DNA from: Sulfopaludibacter sp963815475
Lineage (GTDB): Bacteria > Acidobacteriota > Terriglobia > Bryobacterales > Bryobacteraceae
NCBI GenBank assembly: GCA_963815475.1
Contig: CAWFHD010000003.1
Coordinates: 2,108,001-2,172,000 of the forward strand
Direction: 5' to 3'
Length of the DNA: 64,000 nt
Part shown: piece by piece, positions 45,025-53,758 of the stretch
How the letters are laid out: each line of letters opens with the position of its first letter
Position numbering within the stretch: the stretch's first letter is position 1
The notes under the pieces: generated by a model
Database searches by the model: none
Seen by the model: the letters and a program-made list of their open reading frames with translations, nothing else
What the model was told of the DNA's origin: nothing
Translations under genes and position numbers: made by a program

Positions 45025-45261
45025 TCAGGACTCTTCGATCTCGGCACTGTAATGCCAGCGGGCGCGATCCAGTGCCGCCTCGAAATCAAAATTGTTTCGG
45101 TCGCTCCAGTGCATCAGGTCACAAAGCAGATCCGCGAGCGAGTCTTCGCGGTCCGTTCCGGTCACGGCCTGGAACCGCTCCAACGCTTCCGAGGCCCACG
45201 CCGCACGGTCGTCATTCATGCTCTCGGGATCAGGCGGCAGTCTAGCGTTCTTGGTAGTCAT
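45025..45261 (-). CDS. Hypothetical small acidic protein of plasmid-type block
   Basis: 78 residues with AAGGAGTT upstream of ATG 45261. WASEALERFQAVTGTDREDSL then ADLLCDLMHWSDRNNFDFEAAL and DRARWHYSAE match a widespread short protein on proteobacterial plasmids and ICEs that has no known role. Intact. Confidence 0.65.
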   Translation of the reverse strand: MTTKNARLPPDPESMNDDRAAWASEALERFQAVTGTDREDSLADLLCDLMHWSDRNNFDFEAALDRARWHYSAEIEES

Positions 45262-45325
45262 GCTTAACTCCTTTTCAAAGAAATGGTTTTCGTGGCGGTG
45301 AAACTCTGGCGCGGCGCTCTGGCTG

Positions 45326-45691
45326 TCATGGTGTCGCTCCCTCGCGAAGCTCGACTTCTCGTTCGAGGAACTGAGCCCGGCCCATCCATGGCTCAGGCTT
45401 GATGGCCTTTAGCCAGTCAGTGAAGGAGGGGATGAATCCGAGGTCTTCGCGGACATGTTGCTCGCCGATCCATCTGACCGGGATGATCCTACCCGTCGAG
45501 AGCGCGATGGTGGAGCCGAAGATCTTCTCCGACAGGAAAATCCCTTCCGCGTGATGGCGCAGCGCGCGGTGGCGAAAGTCCGCCGTGATCTGCTTGGATT
45601 CATCGAACCAATCATGGGTGCGCTGATAATCTTCGACCGCGCCGCCCCATTTTTTCACGCTGGATAGAGAGTGGTGATACGGATGAGCCAT
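45326..45691 (-). CDS. DUF6915 family protein
   Basis: 121 residues starting MAHPYHHSLSSVKKWGGAVEDY, with ADFRHRALRHHAEGIFLSEKIFG, the conserved His-rich core of DUF6915. Family members are common on plasmids and ICEs and have no known function. Twelve bases after the DUF6878 gene, same strand, so likely one transcript. Confidence 0.75.
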   Translation of the reverse strand: MAHPYHHSLSSVKKWGGAVEDYQRTHDWFDESKQITADFRHRALRHHAEGIFLSEKIFGSTIALSTGRIIPVRWIGEQHVREDLGFIPSFTDWLKAIKPEPWMGRAQFLEREVELREGATP

Positions 45692-45703
45692 TGATCGTCT
45701 CCC

Positions 45704-46114
45704 TTACAGCGTCTGAGTGTCGGTTGAGTAATCGGTAAAGCGGCCGTTGAATTCGAAGTGAATGCTGCGTTCCCGCACGTCGAAAGTGAATTCGCCGAAC
45801 GCCCCGTCGTTGTTTTCCCAACCGTCATAAAATTGCGTGAGGTAGCCGTAACAAAGATTCTCAATGGCGTCTTTCAGCGGAACGTTCTCGTCGGTGACTG
45901 GCGCTTCCGGCATCTCAACCGGCGCGTCGCCGATGAAAGCATTTACTTCTTCGATTTGGCCGCTGTCGCCGGCTCCGTCGAACGCGATCCGGACCGAGGT
46001 GATGCCGGCAGCCGTCAACGCATCCATGACCGCCGCCTTGTTCCGTTCATTGGCCTCGGTCTGCGCCTTGAGATAAGAGTTGTATGAGTCTTCGATGGTC
46101 TTAAAGTCGTTCAT
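45704..46114 (-). CDS. DUF6878 family protein
   Basis: 136 residues with AAGGAGA upstream of ATG 46114. NERNKAAVMDALTAAGITSVRIAFDG, GAGDSGQIEEV and WENNDGAFGEFTFDVRERSIHFEFN are typical of DUF6878, another plasmid/ICE-associated family without known role. Heads the minus-strand run down to 44156. Confidence 0.75.
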   Translation of the reverse strand: MNDFKTIEDSYNSYLKAQTEANERNKAAVMDALTAAGITSVRIAFDGAGDSGQIEEVNAFIGDAPVEMPEAPVTDENVPLKDAIENLCYGYLTQFYDGWENNDGAFGEFTFDVRERSIHFEFNGRFTDYSTDTQTL

Positions 46115-46623
46115 GATTGTCTCCTTCCGGTTTGCGTCATTACGCGAAAGAAGAGGGCTGGGCGCGTTAGGCGAACGGTCACCGCCAGGGGAACGGGCGA
46201 CACGGAGAATTGGAGCGGGCTGCCCGTTGACCGGTCGCTGCGCCCTGCCATCCTGCAGCCCATAGATGACGCTAAGGAAGGGACTGCAGGAAGGATGCGC
46301 CTTGGCCTTTCCTCGAAAAATGCCGCACGCGACATGAAGCGCAACGCGTGAAGGATGATGTACTGGATTTCTGAGGCGATGGATCCGGAAGACCGTGACG
46401 TATCAGATTGAAGGAAGGACAAGGATGAAGCTGTTGGAGCGAACCGGCCGTTCGCGGAAACGCAAGACGATACGAACAAGAACTCCGCGGACGGACCGGG
46501 CAGCGGCGCTATCTGGGCCGATTCGCCATTGCAACGGCACCCCCGAACTGAGCTAAAGCGGCGCATGGTTTCGCGCGGATTGAGCCGCGGCGTCGCCACC
46601 GCCACCACGTACGGAGTTTGAAA
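46115..46623. other. Divergent intergenic region
   Basis: Lies between the minus-strand DUF6878 gene and the plus-strand gene at 46624, so it must contain both promoters. A 177-codon minus frame covers it but has no start context or protein-like composition. A possible plus-strand basic peptide starts at about 46425 after GAAGGACAAGG (MKLLERTGRSRKRKTIR). Neither is convincing. Confidence 0.35.
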
Positions 46624-47058
46624 ATGGACGAACAAAAATCCCACACGTCCGGCCCCTACGGCATGCGGCCTACGCCGGGCAGCCAGGATGCGGAGATATA
46701 TTCAAAGGCGACCGGGCAAAGCGTCGCGCGCGTACTCTCAGGGAAAAGTCACGGCGACGCGCCGGACGACCAGACCGCCTTGCGCAACGCTGAATTGTTC
46801 CGCGCCGCCCCGGAACTACGGGAGTCCCTCCAGCGGATCGTAAACGAAGAACAGCTGCGGCCGGAGGCGGCGTCCGCTGCGCGCGATCTCCTCGCCTCCA
46901 TCGCAAGCGGCGCCAGTCGTCGCTTTCAGCAAGAGCGCGAGGAAGAAATGCGCGCCTTCGAAGAAATCATTGCCGAACAGATTCGGGAGATGTCGCAGCC
47001 CGAACCCGCCCTGGACGAGCGCGAAAGCGCTGAAGAGGACTTCGGATACTCTCTGTAG
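46624..47058 (+). CDS. Hypothetical soluble helical protein
   Basis: 144 residues from ATG 46624 (MDEQKSHTSGPYGMRPTPGS). The centre (DAEIYSKATGQSVARVLSGKS) and DQTALRNAELFRAAPELRESL resemble plasmid proteins that carry the same NAxLFxAAPEL element; the C-terminal half is an Arg/Glu helix (SRRFQQEREEEMRAFEEIIAE). Function unknown. Faces the DUF6878 operon divergently. Confidence 0.6.
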   Translation: MDEQKSHTSGPYGMRPTPGSQDAEIYSKATGQSVARVLSGKSHGDAPDDQTALRNAELFRAAPELRESLQRIVNEEQLRPEAASAARDLLASIASGASRRFQQEREEEMRAFEEIIAEQIREMSQPEPALDERESAEEDFGYSL

Positions 47059-47181
47059 CTCGGTTACCGAATTGTGGCCGGTCGACCACATCCCGGAACA
47101 CCGGAAACGTTCTAACCACTCAAATTCATGAACTGCAGCTATAGCGCACTATGTTCTGGACGCCCGGTCGCGGAAAGTATG

Positions 47182-48333
47182 TCACCGGAGATTTCCTTTG
47201 TCGTCAATAATTATGGGTTTTGAGGGACGCAGCGGAATGGAAAGATAGTAGCGCGCGTAGCGGCGTTCTCCTTTGCGCGTGAGCGCGCCTTTGGCGAGCA
47301 GATCAGCGAGGTCGCGCGTTGTCGTCGCCGTAGTAGTCCCCGTGATGCGCGCGTAATTGCCCGCGCTCAAACCTCCCTTGAATCCGTCCGGGCCTTCGGC
47401 CAGCATTCGAAGTAGAGCCTTTTCTTGACGTTCGTTGAGCTGACCGCGAAGTCGATCCAAGAGTCTTGTTTTGTCTATCAGAAACTCGACAACCGCCGCG
47501 GTTCGGCGTTGCGCTTCAATCGCGATGCCGGCAAACCAGCGGAGCCACTGGGTGATTTCAGTCTTCTTGTTGGAGGCTTCAAGAGCGGCGTAATAGCTCT
47601 TGCGGTGCGCCAATATCGTTTGCGCCAGCGCAACCGGCGTCGGCTGCTGGGCGGCTTGCGCCAAAGCTTTCTCGGAGATCGCCCGCCCAATCCGGCCATT
47701 GCCATCCTCGAAGGGATGAATTGATTCAAAATAAAGGTGCGCGATGCCAGCGCGCGTCAGCGCCGGCAGCGGCTTGGCTCCGCCCGGTCCGCTTGCGTTG
47801 AACCATCTGATGAACCGCGCCATCTCCTTCGGAACCCTTTCGGATGGCGGCGCCTCGAAATGTATTTTGGGCTCGTAAAGCGCTCCTGACACGACCTGCA
47901 TCGGCTCACGATCAGCTCGATACCGGCCCACATATTTGAGATCTTCGCGTACTTTGAACAACATCTTGTGCCACCTGAACATCATGGCGTCCGAGAGCGG
48001 TTCGGAGGACGTGCGATAAAGATCGACCATCATCTCCGCGATCCCCTCTTCCGCTGGACCCACCCGGCGCCGGCCAGTCTCGAGGCCGAACTGTCTGCGG
48101 ATCGAGGACTGGACGCTGGACCGATCGAGGATTTCTCCCTCGATCTCGGAGGTGGTTACCGCTTCGGCGCTGATCGCCTGAACGAGCAACTCGGCCCGGT
48201 CAGATTCCTGGAGATGCCGAACTGAACCGGCGAAGACGCCAGTTCCTTTGAGGAATTCTTCGTCTGCCCTACGGAGACAGCTCTCATCCCAAGAGAAGTT
48301 TGGCCAGTCGGTTTGTTGCCAGTTCCATGTCAT
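47182..48333 (-). CDS. Fic/DOC protein with N-terminal inhibitory helix and winged helix
   Basis: Start ATG 48333 (MTWNWQQTDWPNFSWD) matches the DUF4172 N-terminus; an upstream Met at 48348 lies in the operator. The Fic core has HPFEDGNGRIGR (206-217), a complete AMP-transfer motif. The autoinhibitory motif T61-S-E-I-E65-G66 fits the [ST]xxxE[GN] signature of class II Fic proteins. A C-terminal winged helix (GNYARITGTTTATTTRDLADLL) could bind DNA. Fic enzymes usually AMPylate a Thr, Ser or Tyr of a target; the target is unknown. The paired palindromes overlapping the start suggest autoregulation. Confidence 0.88.
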   Translation of the reverse strand: MTWNWQQTDWPNFSWDESCLRRADEEFLKGTGVFAGSVRHLQESDRAELLVQAISAEAVTTSEIEGEILDRSSVQSSIRRQFGLETGRRRVGPAEEGIAEMMVDLYRTSSEPLSDAMMFRWHKMLFKVREDLKYVGRYRADREPMQVVSGALYEPKIHFEAPPSERVPKEMARFIRWFNASGPGGAKPLPALTRAGIAHLYFESIHPFEDGNGRIGRAISEKALAQAAQQPTPVALAQTILAHRKSYYAALEASNKKTEITQWLRWFAGIAIEAQRRTAAVVEFLIDKTRLLDRLRGQLNERQEKALLRMLAEGPDGFKGGLSAGNYARITGTTTATTTRDLADLLAKGALTRKGERRYARYYLSIPLRPSKPIIIDDKGNLR

Positions 48334-48405
48334 GATCGATAGACCCAAATTCTATCGATCACAATATATTAGAAAATGATCGATAGCAAGCTTTTCTATC
48401 GATCA
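48333..48405 (-). promoter_or_regulatory. Twin palindromic operators over the fic start
   Basis: Two identical elements TGATCGATAG-N9-CTATCGATCA, at 48333-48361 and 48377-48405. Each is a perfect 10-base inverted repeat with a nine-base spacer, and their centres are 44 bases apart, close to four helical turns. The first includes the fic start codon, so a bound dimer would block translation initiation region DNA and promoter alike. Confidence 0.8.
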
Positions 48406-48639
48406 TCACTCGCCGCGCCCCAGGGCAGCGCTGGAGATTGTCAGGGGAGCGCAGAAACGAAGCCGTTTTTCGTCGCGAGAGGCGGATGCCATGGAGCCGC
48501 AGCCTGACGAGATCCTGAGAGCGCCCCGCCGCCGAGAGGCGGCGTTCCAACAGCCCACCTCCCTCGCCATCGCACAAGACGCCGAAATCGCTGATACTCT
48601 GCATGTCCGCGGCGGGTGGCGTCCAGCGGATGCGCATTT

Positions 48640-48720
48640 AGGAGTGGAGCATTTCTTCGAAGCGGGATCCATCTCTTCTTCCTCGATGAGCTCGCCGCTT
48701 GGGCGGCGTTTCGTCATGGC
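48640..48720 (-). pseudogene. Antitoxin C-terminus remnant
   Basis: From ATG at about 48720 the frame reads MTKRRPSGELIEEEEMD; one base over it ends RFEEMLHS and stop. GEFIEEEEMDARFEKML is the end of the antitoxin-like gene at 56794-57027, so this is a short relic of a related ParD-type antitoxin with a frameshift. Too short to function. Confidence 0.35.
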
Positions 48721-48770
48721 ATTTTTTCCTTTCGTGGGATTGGGGTGGAGGGGGAAACACGGCGGGGGGC

Positions 48771-49084
48771 TCAAAACAGGGGGTACTGCCGCGAGGCCAG
48801 ATCGGCGGCCTTCCATTCCTCGCTCTGACTGGCCCAGTTAAGCCATTCCTGAACGTAGGCCACGGGCCCGCCCGCCGGCTCGACATCGCCGGACGTGGTG
48901 AAGTGCGAGCGATAGCCGGTCTCGGTGAAGGACAGTGGAACTTTCACCGGTTCTATGCTCTCCACCTCGAGGTTCGACATCGGATGACCGTAGATTTCTT
49001 CATACGCTTCCGACCAAGCTCCGGCAATAGCGGATTTCGATGGAGCTGCCCTACCATTGGATGTGATGGATTTGCTTGTCCATG
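48771..49084 (-). pseudogene. Plasmid-type hypothetical protein with stop and frameshift
   Basis: MDKQIHHIQW at 49084 meets a TAG in frame, continues GSSIEIRYCRS, and then one base over reads WSEAYEEIYGHPMSNLEVES and FTETGYRSHFTTSGDVEPAG to EWKAADLASRQYPLF. The conserved second half (69 residues from ATG 48980) is intact and resembles plasmid-borne proteins of unknown role. Seven bases from the DUF6876 gene upstream, so formerly an operon. Confidence 0.5.
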
Positions 49085-49091
49085 ATGGTCC

Positions 49092-49457
49092 TCAGTGCTC
49101 GCTCGGCAGGTAAATGACGCCGTTCGCGAAAAACAAGGTGATTTCAGCCAGCGGAAAATCGGTGAACTGGATTTCCTTCGCATACACGGTCTTGTAGTTT
49201 CCATCGCTGCAGGTGAGGGCGGCGCTGCGGTCAGGGCGCACGGCGAGCTTCCATACCTGAAACCCTTCCGCCGCCACTTTCCGGTCGTAGGGCTGGATGA
49301 GGGCGATCTCATCGAGCAGCCAGTATGCGCCGCCCGCCTCGGCGACGTGCTTCGCGCCGTCGGTGTAGAGAACTTTGGGATTAAGCCCGTGCCTGTACCA
49401 GTTTTCGAAGCCTGTGAACTGCGCCAGATCGGCCTTGGTGAGGGTCTTGGTGGTCAT
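49092..49457 (-). CDS. DUF6876 family protein
   Basis: 121 residues, ATG 49457 after AAAGGAAAA. LTKADLAQFTGFENWYRHGLNPKVLYTDG, HVAEAGGAYWLLDEIALIQPYDR and FQVWKLAVRPD are the DUF6876 hallmarks, a plasmid/ICE family of unknown function. Intact, and the frame's upstream extension to 49532 lacks similarity. Confidence 0.75.
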   Translation of the reverse strand: MTTKTLTKADLAQFTGFENWYRHGLNPKVLYTDGAKHVAEAGGAYWLLDEIALIQPYDRKVAAEGFQVWKLAVRPDRSAALTCSDGNYKTVYAKEIQFTDFPLAEITLFFANGVIYLPSEH

Positions 49458-49871
49458 GTTAGCGTTTTCCTTTCGTTGTTGTGCGGGTTGCGCATGTAAC
49501 CCGTTGGCCCTCGCCGAGAGCGGGGGTAGCAAGGCAAGGGATAGCGAAGTCGCTCCAGCGACCTTTTTGGGGGCAGACCGTAGGGGGAACCAAAACCCGC
49601 AAGCGGGCGCGCCCTTGCCGGCGCGAGGGGCGGAGCCCTTAGGTTTTGCGAAAGGGATCGTTACCGAAGGCCGGGACTAGAAGGCCCGGTGCGCGAAGCG
49701 CATAGAGCCCGGTCCGCCTCCGGGGCGGATTCGCCCAGCTGTCTGAGCTTTAGAATTGCTTTTGGCGGAATGACGCCAGGGGGGACAGGGGCGGGGAAAC
49801 ACGGGGGGCGCAGTCAGAAAGGGAGCAGAGTCGCTCCAAGAGAGGCCCTGCTCATTGATGTACCCGGTAGT
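49458..49871. other. GC-rich intergenic, no gene recognised
   Basis: About 410 bases between DUF6876 and the next minus-strand gene. It holds G/C runs and several small hairpins (such as AAGTCGCTCCAGCGACCTT near 49543) but no protein-like frame with a ribosome-binding site. Probably leftover of the plasmid backbone. Confidence 0.4.
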
Positions 49872-50222
49872 TTATTCGACGAGCGTATCGGTATGCCTGC
49901 CGTACACCACATTGGGGCACCTGAATTCAAACCACTGCGCAAGGTCAGGGTACTCCCGATCCGGGTTGTCATACCCAGTTAGGTCTATAAGAGCGGTCAG
50001 AGCGGTTACCAGGAGGCGGTCGAACTCCTGGAGTACAGCCACAGCCTGATCACCAGAATCGGTAGAGTCAGTCAGCAGACCTAACCGGCGGTCGTCGAGC
50101 AGAACGGCCTGCAAGGCAAGGCTGGTCTGGCGCAGCAGTGTAGCGCTTGCTTTCAAGCGATCAGGCCAGGGCTCCAGTCCAGGACTTGCCGGATCTTCGT
50201 CACGAATCGGTCGCTCCGTCAT
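49872..50222 (-). CDS. Hypothetical protein
   Basis: 116 residues from ATG 50222 (MTERPIRDEDPASPGLEPWP), helical, with ASATLLRQTSLALQAVLLDDRRLG and QEFDRLLVTALTALIDLT. No signal, membrane or metal motif. Its start lies back to back with the VWA protein (77-base spacer). Codon pattern looks coding, but I know no family. Confidence 0.45.
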   Translation of the reverse strand: MTERPIRDEDPASPGLEPWPDRLKASATLLRQTSLALQAVLLDDRRLGLLTDSTDSGDQAVAVLQEFDRLLVTALTALIDLTGYDNPDREYPDLAQWFEFRCPNVVYGRHTDTLVE

Positions 50223-50298
50223 GGCTCGTGTAAATCCCTTTCACTTTCAGTTTACACGGTCACATATCCGTCACCGAAAGATGTAGAATCTATGCACC

Positions 50299-51960
50299 AT
50301 GCCAACAACTTTGTCATCTATTCTGGCCATTAGTCTGCTGACGATCGGATTTCAGGCCACGCTGGTGGCAGCCCCTCAAGAGGCGCATTCCCGGTTGAAA
50401 CCCCTGGCGTCGATAACGACATGCACATGGGAGACCCCGGAATATCCCCACATTTCATCTTCCAATTTAAAGAACATGGGGACAATTGATATCAAGACCA
50501 GTACTCAGGGCAACTGTAACCCATCTCCTGATCCGTTGTTGGTCACTGCACAGATGTTTTTGGAGAAACAGATTCTAGGTCCGATTTTTAGCACCTACGC
50601 AACAGGCTCACCGATCACGAAAAGCATCCAAAACACCAGCCAAGCGTGGCGACGTGGCGAGCTCTTCGCAGTTGGCCCGTGTATGCCTGGAACGTACCGA
50701 GGCCGGCTCACGCGCTCAGTCCAGAGTGAAGGCGGCATCGCCGTGCTGCTCGGCGATGATATCGTCTCCCTCGCCGTTGAGGTCGATTGCAAGCCGAAGA
50801 AAGTTTCGATGGTTATCGACGATACCGGTTCGATGAGTAATATACTCGGCAGCATCGTGTCTTCGCTTACATCCTACATCAACTCACAGCCGGAAGACGA
50901 GTACACGAGTTGGAACCTAACGACCTTCAAAGACAGCCCGACCAATCATGGCACGACCGATGACCGCAGCCAAATCTTGAGCTGGGTAAGCGCCCTCTTT
51001 GCCTCAGGCGGCGGCGACTGCCCAGAGGACTCGCTCGGCGGCATTTCGACTGGCCTGAGCGCGCTTGGAACCGATCCCAGCACCAATAAGCAGATGCTGG
51101 TGGCTACCGACGCGTCAGCTCATGGCGGCGACGTCGACGGCATCATCGCGAGCGCCCAGGCGAACGGGGTCAAGGTAAATGTGCTGCTCGCGGGGGACTG
51201 CAGTTTTCCAACCGCTGCCGCCACCAGTCTGCCAACCGCTGCCACCGCCCGTCTGCTAACCGCTGCCGTCACCGATCCACTTTCCAGCCAGGTTGTGCTG
51301 AAGCGTATCGCCAATGAGACGGGCGGCCAGTACTTCTTTATGCCTAACGGAACCACGGCTGACTACACAAATGCGCTTAACAAGATCTTTACCAACATCG
51401 AGAATAGCGTTGGGCTCCCATTAGGATTCACGACGACCGCACTTCCAACTGCTACGGTTGGCGTGCCGTATTCTCAACAGCTCGCGGTCCAGGGAGGCAG
51501 TCCTTCTTATTTCTGGGCTGTAAATTCCCGCCGCTTACCAGCGGGTTTGGCACTCGACGGCACGACGGGCCAGATCAGCGGAACTCCAACCTACGCGTCG
51601 TCCAGCATCGTCACCTTTCAGGTTAACGATTCAAGTTCACCGGCGCAGACGGCCACGATGACGCTCGTCCTGACCGCGTCCGACATGCTCACAATCACGA
51701 CAGCTTCGCTACCCGGCGGAACCGTTGGTGCAGCATACTCACAGACGCTACAGACCACGGGTGGAGCCGCACCGTTGACCTGGTCGTTAAATTTAGGCGC
51801 GACACTCCCGCCAGGAATGTCGCTGAACAGCGCCACAGGGGAGATCAGCGGTACGCCGATGGCCGCGGTCACGAATTACCGCTTCGCCGTGCACGTCACG
51901 GACTCGAAGACGCCGTCCCAGACCGCGACGGCCGTGCTTCTTCTCACAATCACAAACTGA
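50299..51960 (+). CDS. Secreted VWA-like protein with two putative Ig domains
   Basis: 553 residues: signal peptide (MPTTLSSILAISLLTIGFQATLVAA), a Cys-containing N-terminal domain to about 170, then a hemicentin-like VWA domain with the MIDAS motif DDTGSMSN in VSMVIDDTGSMS and LVATDASAHGGDVDGI. The last 180 residues hold two He_PIG/Ig-like repeats (TATVGVPYSQQLAVQGGSPSYFW, GTVGAAYSQTLQTTGGAAPLTW, each with G-IxGTP). A tandem repeat splits the VWA. Probably exported adhesion or matrix-binding protein. No neighbours in the same transcript. Confidence 0.8.
   Translation: MPTTLSSILAISLLTIGFQATLVAAPQEAHSRLKPLASITTCTWETPEYPHISSSNLKNMGTIDIKTSTQGNCNPSPDPLLVTAQMFLEKQILGPIFSTYATGSPITKSIQNTSQAWRRGELFAVGPCMPGTYRGRLTRSVQSEGGIAVLLGDDIVSLAVEVDCKPKKVSMVIDDTGSMSNILGSIVSSLTSYINSQPEDEYTSWNLTTFKDSPTNHGTTDDRSQILSWVSALFASGGGDCPEDSLGGISTGLSALGTDPSTNKQMLVATDASAHGGDVDGIIASAQANGVKVNVLLAGDCSFPTAAATSLPTAATARLLTAAVTDPLSSQVVLKRIANETGGQYFFMPNGTTADYTNALNKIFTNIENSVGLPLGFTTTALPTATVGVPYSQQLAVQGGSPSYFWAVNSRRLPAGLALDGTTGQISGTPTYASSSIVTFQVNDSSSPAQTATMTLVLTASDMLTITTASLPGGTVGAAYSQTLQTTGGAAPLTWSLNLGATLPPGMSLNSATGEISGTPMAAVTNYRFAVHVTDSKTPSQTATAVLLLTITN
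51208..51279 (+). repeat. Three 24-base tandem repeats in the VWA gene
   Basis: Units at 51208-51231, 51232-51255 and 51256-51279 share CAACCGCTGCC(G/A)CCAC; they encode PTAAATSL, PTAATARL and LTAAVTDP. The length is a multiple of three, so copy-number changes would keep the frame. It lies in a loop of the VWA domain. Confidence 0.65.
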
Positions 51961-52114
51961 TGCGTCAATGGTTGTAGTTGCTCATCTTGCGCTTCACGCC
52001 GGCGGAAATTGATGTGCCGGCGTGGCCTTTCCTCTGGGTTTCGGAGATCGCGCTTGTATGCGGGCGAACAGTATCATCTGCGAAGCGTGCGGCATCGAAT
52101 GGGGCAGCGCTTAA

Positions 52115-52233
52115 CGGAACTGGCCCGAAAGACATTCAATACTTCGCGGGGCATTCCGAGCCCAACGACGACACGGATCTATGACCGGCGGCGGCGCGTG
52201 ACGCGCAACATCGTGGAGCGGATTTCGATTTGA
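52115..52233 (+). pseudogene. Tyrosine recombinase C-terminal tail remnant
   Basis: IQYFAGHSEPN in one frame and TRIYDRRRRVTRNIVERISI in the next reproduce the last 35 residues of a phage-type integrase (GHSxPxTTxxYDRR...VERI) with the catalytic His and Tyr but a frameshift between. Everything upstream is lost. It suggests that an integrated element once ended near here. Confidence 0.5.
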
Positions 52234-52264
52234 AGGATTTACGCTGCTTCGTAAAGGATCGCGC

Positions 52265-53086
52265 TTAGCCGGTCGGACTGGCGGATGGCGGATTCCGCTG
52301 TTCCGCTAACGGAATTTGCTCGCCAAATATCTTACCGACCTTGACAATCGGAAGGTGATCCTCTGGCGCAGCGGAGAGCAGGAATTTCCGCAAGCCCTCT
52401 ATCGCGTCATATACGACGGCGCGCCACGCCAATGTGCTCGCATTAAGCGATTCCTGAAAGATCATGGACGCGATCAGAATAGAGTTTGAAAGAACCACTA
52501 TGCTTGCGGACTCGCCAACGTCAGGCTTGGGCTCCAAATGCGTGATGTTGAAAAAGTCCTCCTGGCCATCGTTCGACATCGGGTGAACATGGTGAGACGC
52601 GTAACCGTATCCGTATCTGTATAGGAACGTGAGCCCCATATCTTTGGCAACGTCCTCCGCCTTCGGTCGTCGCCAGTCAGGGGGCGTTTTCACAGGCCGC
52701 TGATAGCGCGCCTTCCACTCCGGCGTCAGTTCCTCAACAAGCCCTTTCAGGTTTCCCTTCATCTCGGGATCGCTTCTAAGGCGACCCGCCGCTTCGTACA
52801 GCATTTTGAACGACCAGTCGTCAAATTGATCGAACTGATTCTTCTGGTTCAGCTCATGAAGATGAAACAGCCTGTCGAGCAGGGCGTGATGCAAAATCCA
52901 GCAATCCGCGTAATCCTTGATCTCCCATAGGCGGCAGATGCCACGAACCATTGTGTCCGCGCGGGCGATAAAGTTTCTTACAATCCGATCGCGGGCGACT
53001 TCCGTTTCGCTGTGGCTGGCAAACTCGAACAGGAGCATTCCCGAGAGCATGTGCAGAGCATCGGCGGCCTGGCGGTATTGCTCCAA
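52265..53086 (-). CDS. DUF5677 domain protein
   Basis: 273 residues, all-helical: IVRNFIARADTMVRGICRLWE, ADCWILHHALLDRLFHLHELN, GYGYASHHVHPMSNDGQED. The HHALLDRLxxL and SHHVHP elements are typical of DUF5677. No membrane segment. The function of the family is not known to me; it lies next to a HEPN-like gene and a toxin-antitoxin island on the same strand, so a role in stress or defence is an inference from context. Confidence 0.75.
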   Translation of the reverse strand: MEQYRQAADALHMLSGMLLFEFASHSETEVARDRIVRNFIARADTMVRGICRLWEIKDYADCWILHHALLDRLFHLHELNQKNQFDQFDDWSFKMLYEAAGRLRSDPEMKGNLKGLVEELTPEWKARYQRPVKTPPDWRRPKAEDVAKDMGLTFLYRYGYGYASHHVHPMSNDGQEDFFNITHLEPKPDVGESASIVVLSNSILIASMIFQESLNASTLAWRAVVYDAIEGLRKFLLSAAPEDHLPIVKVGKIFGEQIPLAEQRNPPSASPTG

Positions 53087-53123
53087 AGATAAATGCTCGA
53101 TCTGACTGGTTGATCATCGTTTT

Positions 53124-53740
53124 CTAAGGACGGTGTTTGAAGTCTGATTTTGCAAGCTGGCTGCCTTGACTGTCGCAGAGCAGAAGGCTGTCATGGAGGC
53201 GCGATATTTCGTCGGCAAAGCGGCTGTATTTCGTAACGCTTCCCGAGCATCTCGAAAAGCCCGACGTCTGGGTAGTACGCCCTGAAGATGAGGGCAGGCA
53301 CGACACCGTTCCCCGGAAGAGGTCCTGACGAATTCCGGGAAAATGGAACCGGCGATGCCCTCCGAAAGATATGCCTCCAGCTCTTCGTCAAAGTGTTCGA
53401 TCTCGTTTCGTAGGTCCCGGTTCTTCAATGGGTTGGTCTCTGTAACGCCGAACACTTCCCGGAGCTGTTTCGCGCGTACTTCGTGGCCCTTACGAACCGG
53501 CCAAAAATATCGCGACAGGGCCGCAGCGTGCAGGATCATATTTTGCAGCTCATTGAGGAAGCTGCTCCTGTCCAGATGGCGGAGGAATTCGGCGGATGCG
53601 TGGTCTTTTCTCTCCAGCGCCTTGCTAATTCGTTCTATAGATGCGACGGCCGATCGGGTGTTGAAACAGCATCGCGTGAATATAGAAGACTTCATAGGGC
53701 GCCCAGATACCTACATCAGTGCGATCATCCATACGCGGGC
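53124..53740 (-). pseudogene. HEPN-like protein, frameshifted
   Basis: Starts MDDRTDVGIWAPYEVFYIHAMLF, shifts near 53690 to NTRSAVASIERISKALERKD and ELQNMILHAAALSRYFWPV, with LKNRDLRNEIEHFDEELEAYL. It then shifts twice more (VVPALIFRAYYPDVGLFEML; DEISRLHDSLLLCDSQGSQLAK) to the stop at 53124. R-N-E-I-E-H fits the RX4-6H active site of HEPN ribonucleases in an all-helical context. Three indels in 600 bases argue for real decay or a poor assembly patch. Confidence 0.5.
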
Positions 53741-53758
53741 TCCTCCGTCGTCACATAT

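Noticed and set aside
46111..46644. 177-codon minus-strand frame in the divergent intergenic region
   Set aside because: No start context, Ser/Arg/Pro-rich, overlaps both neighbouring gene starts.
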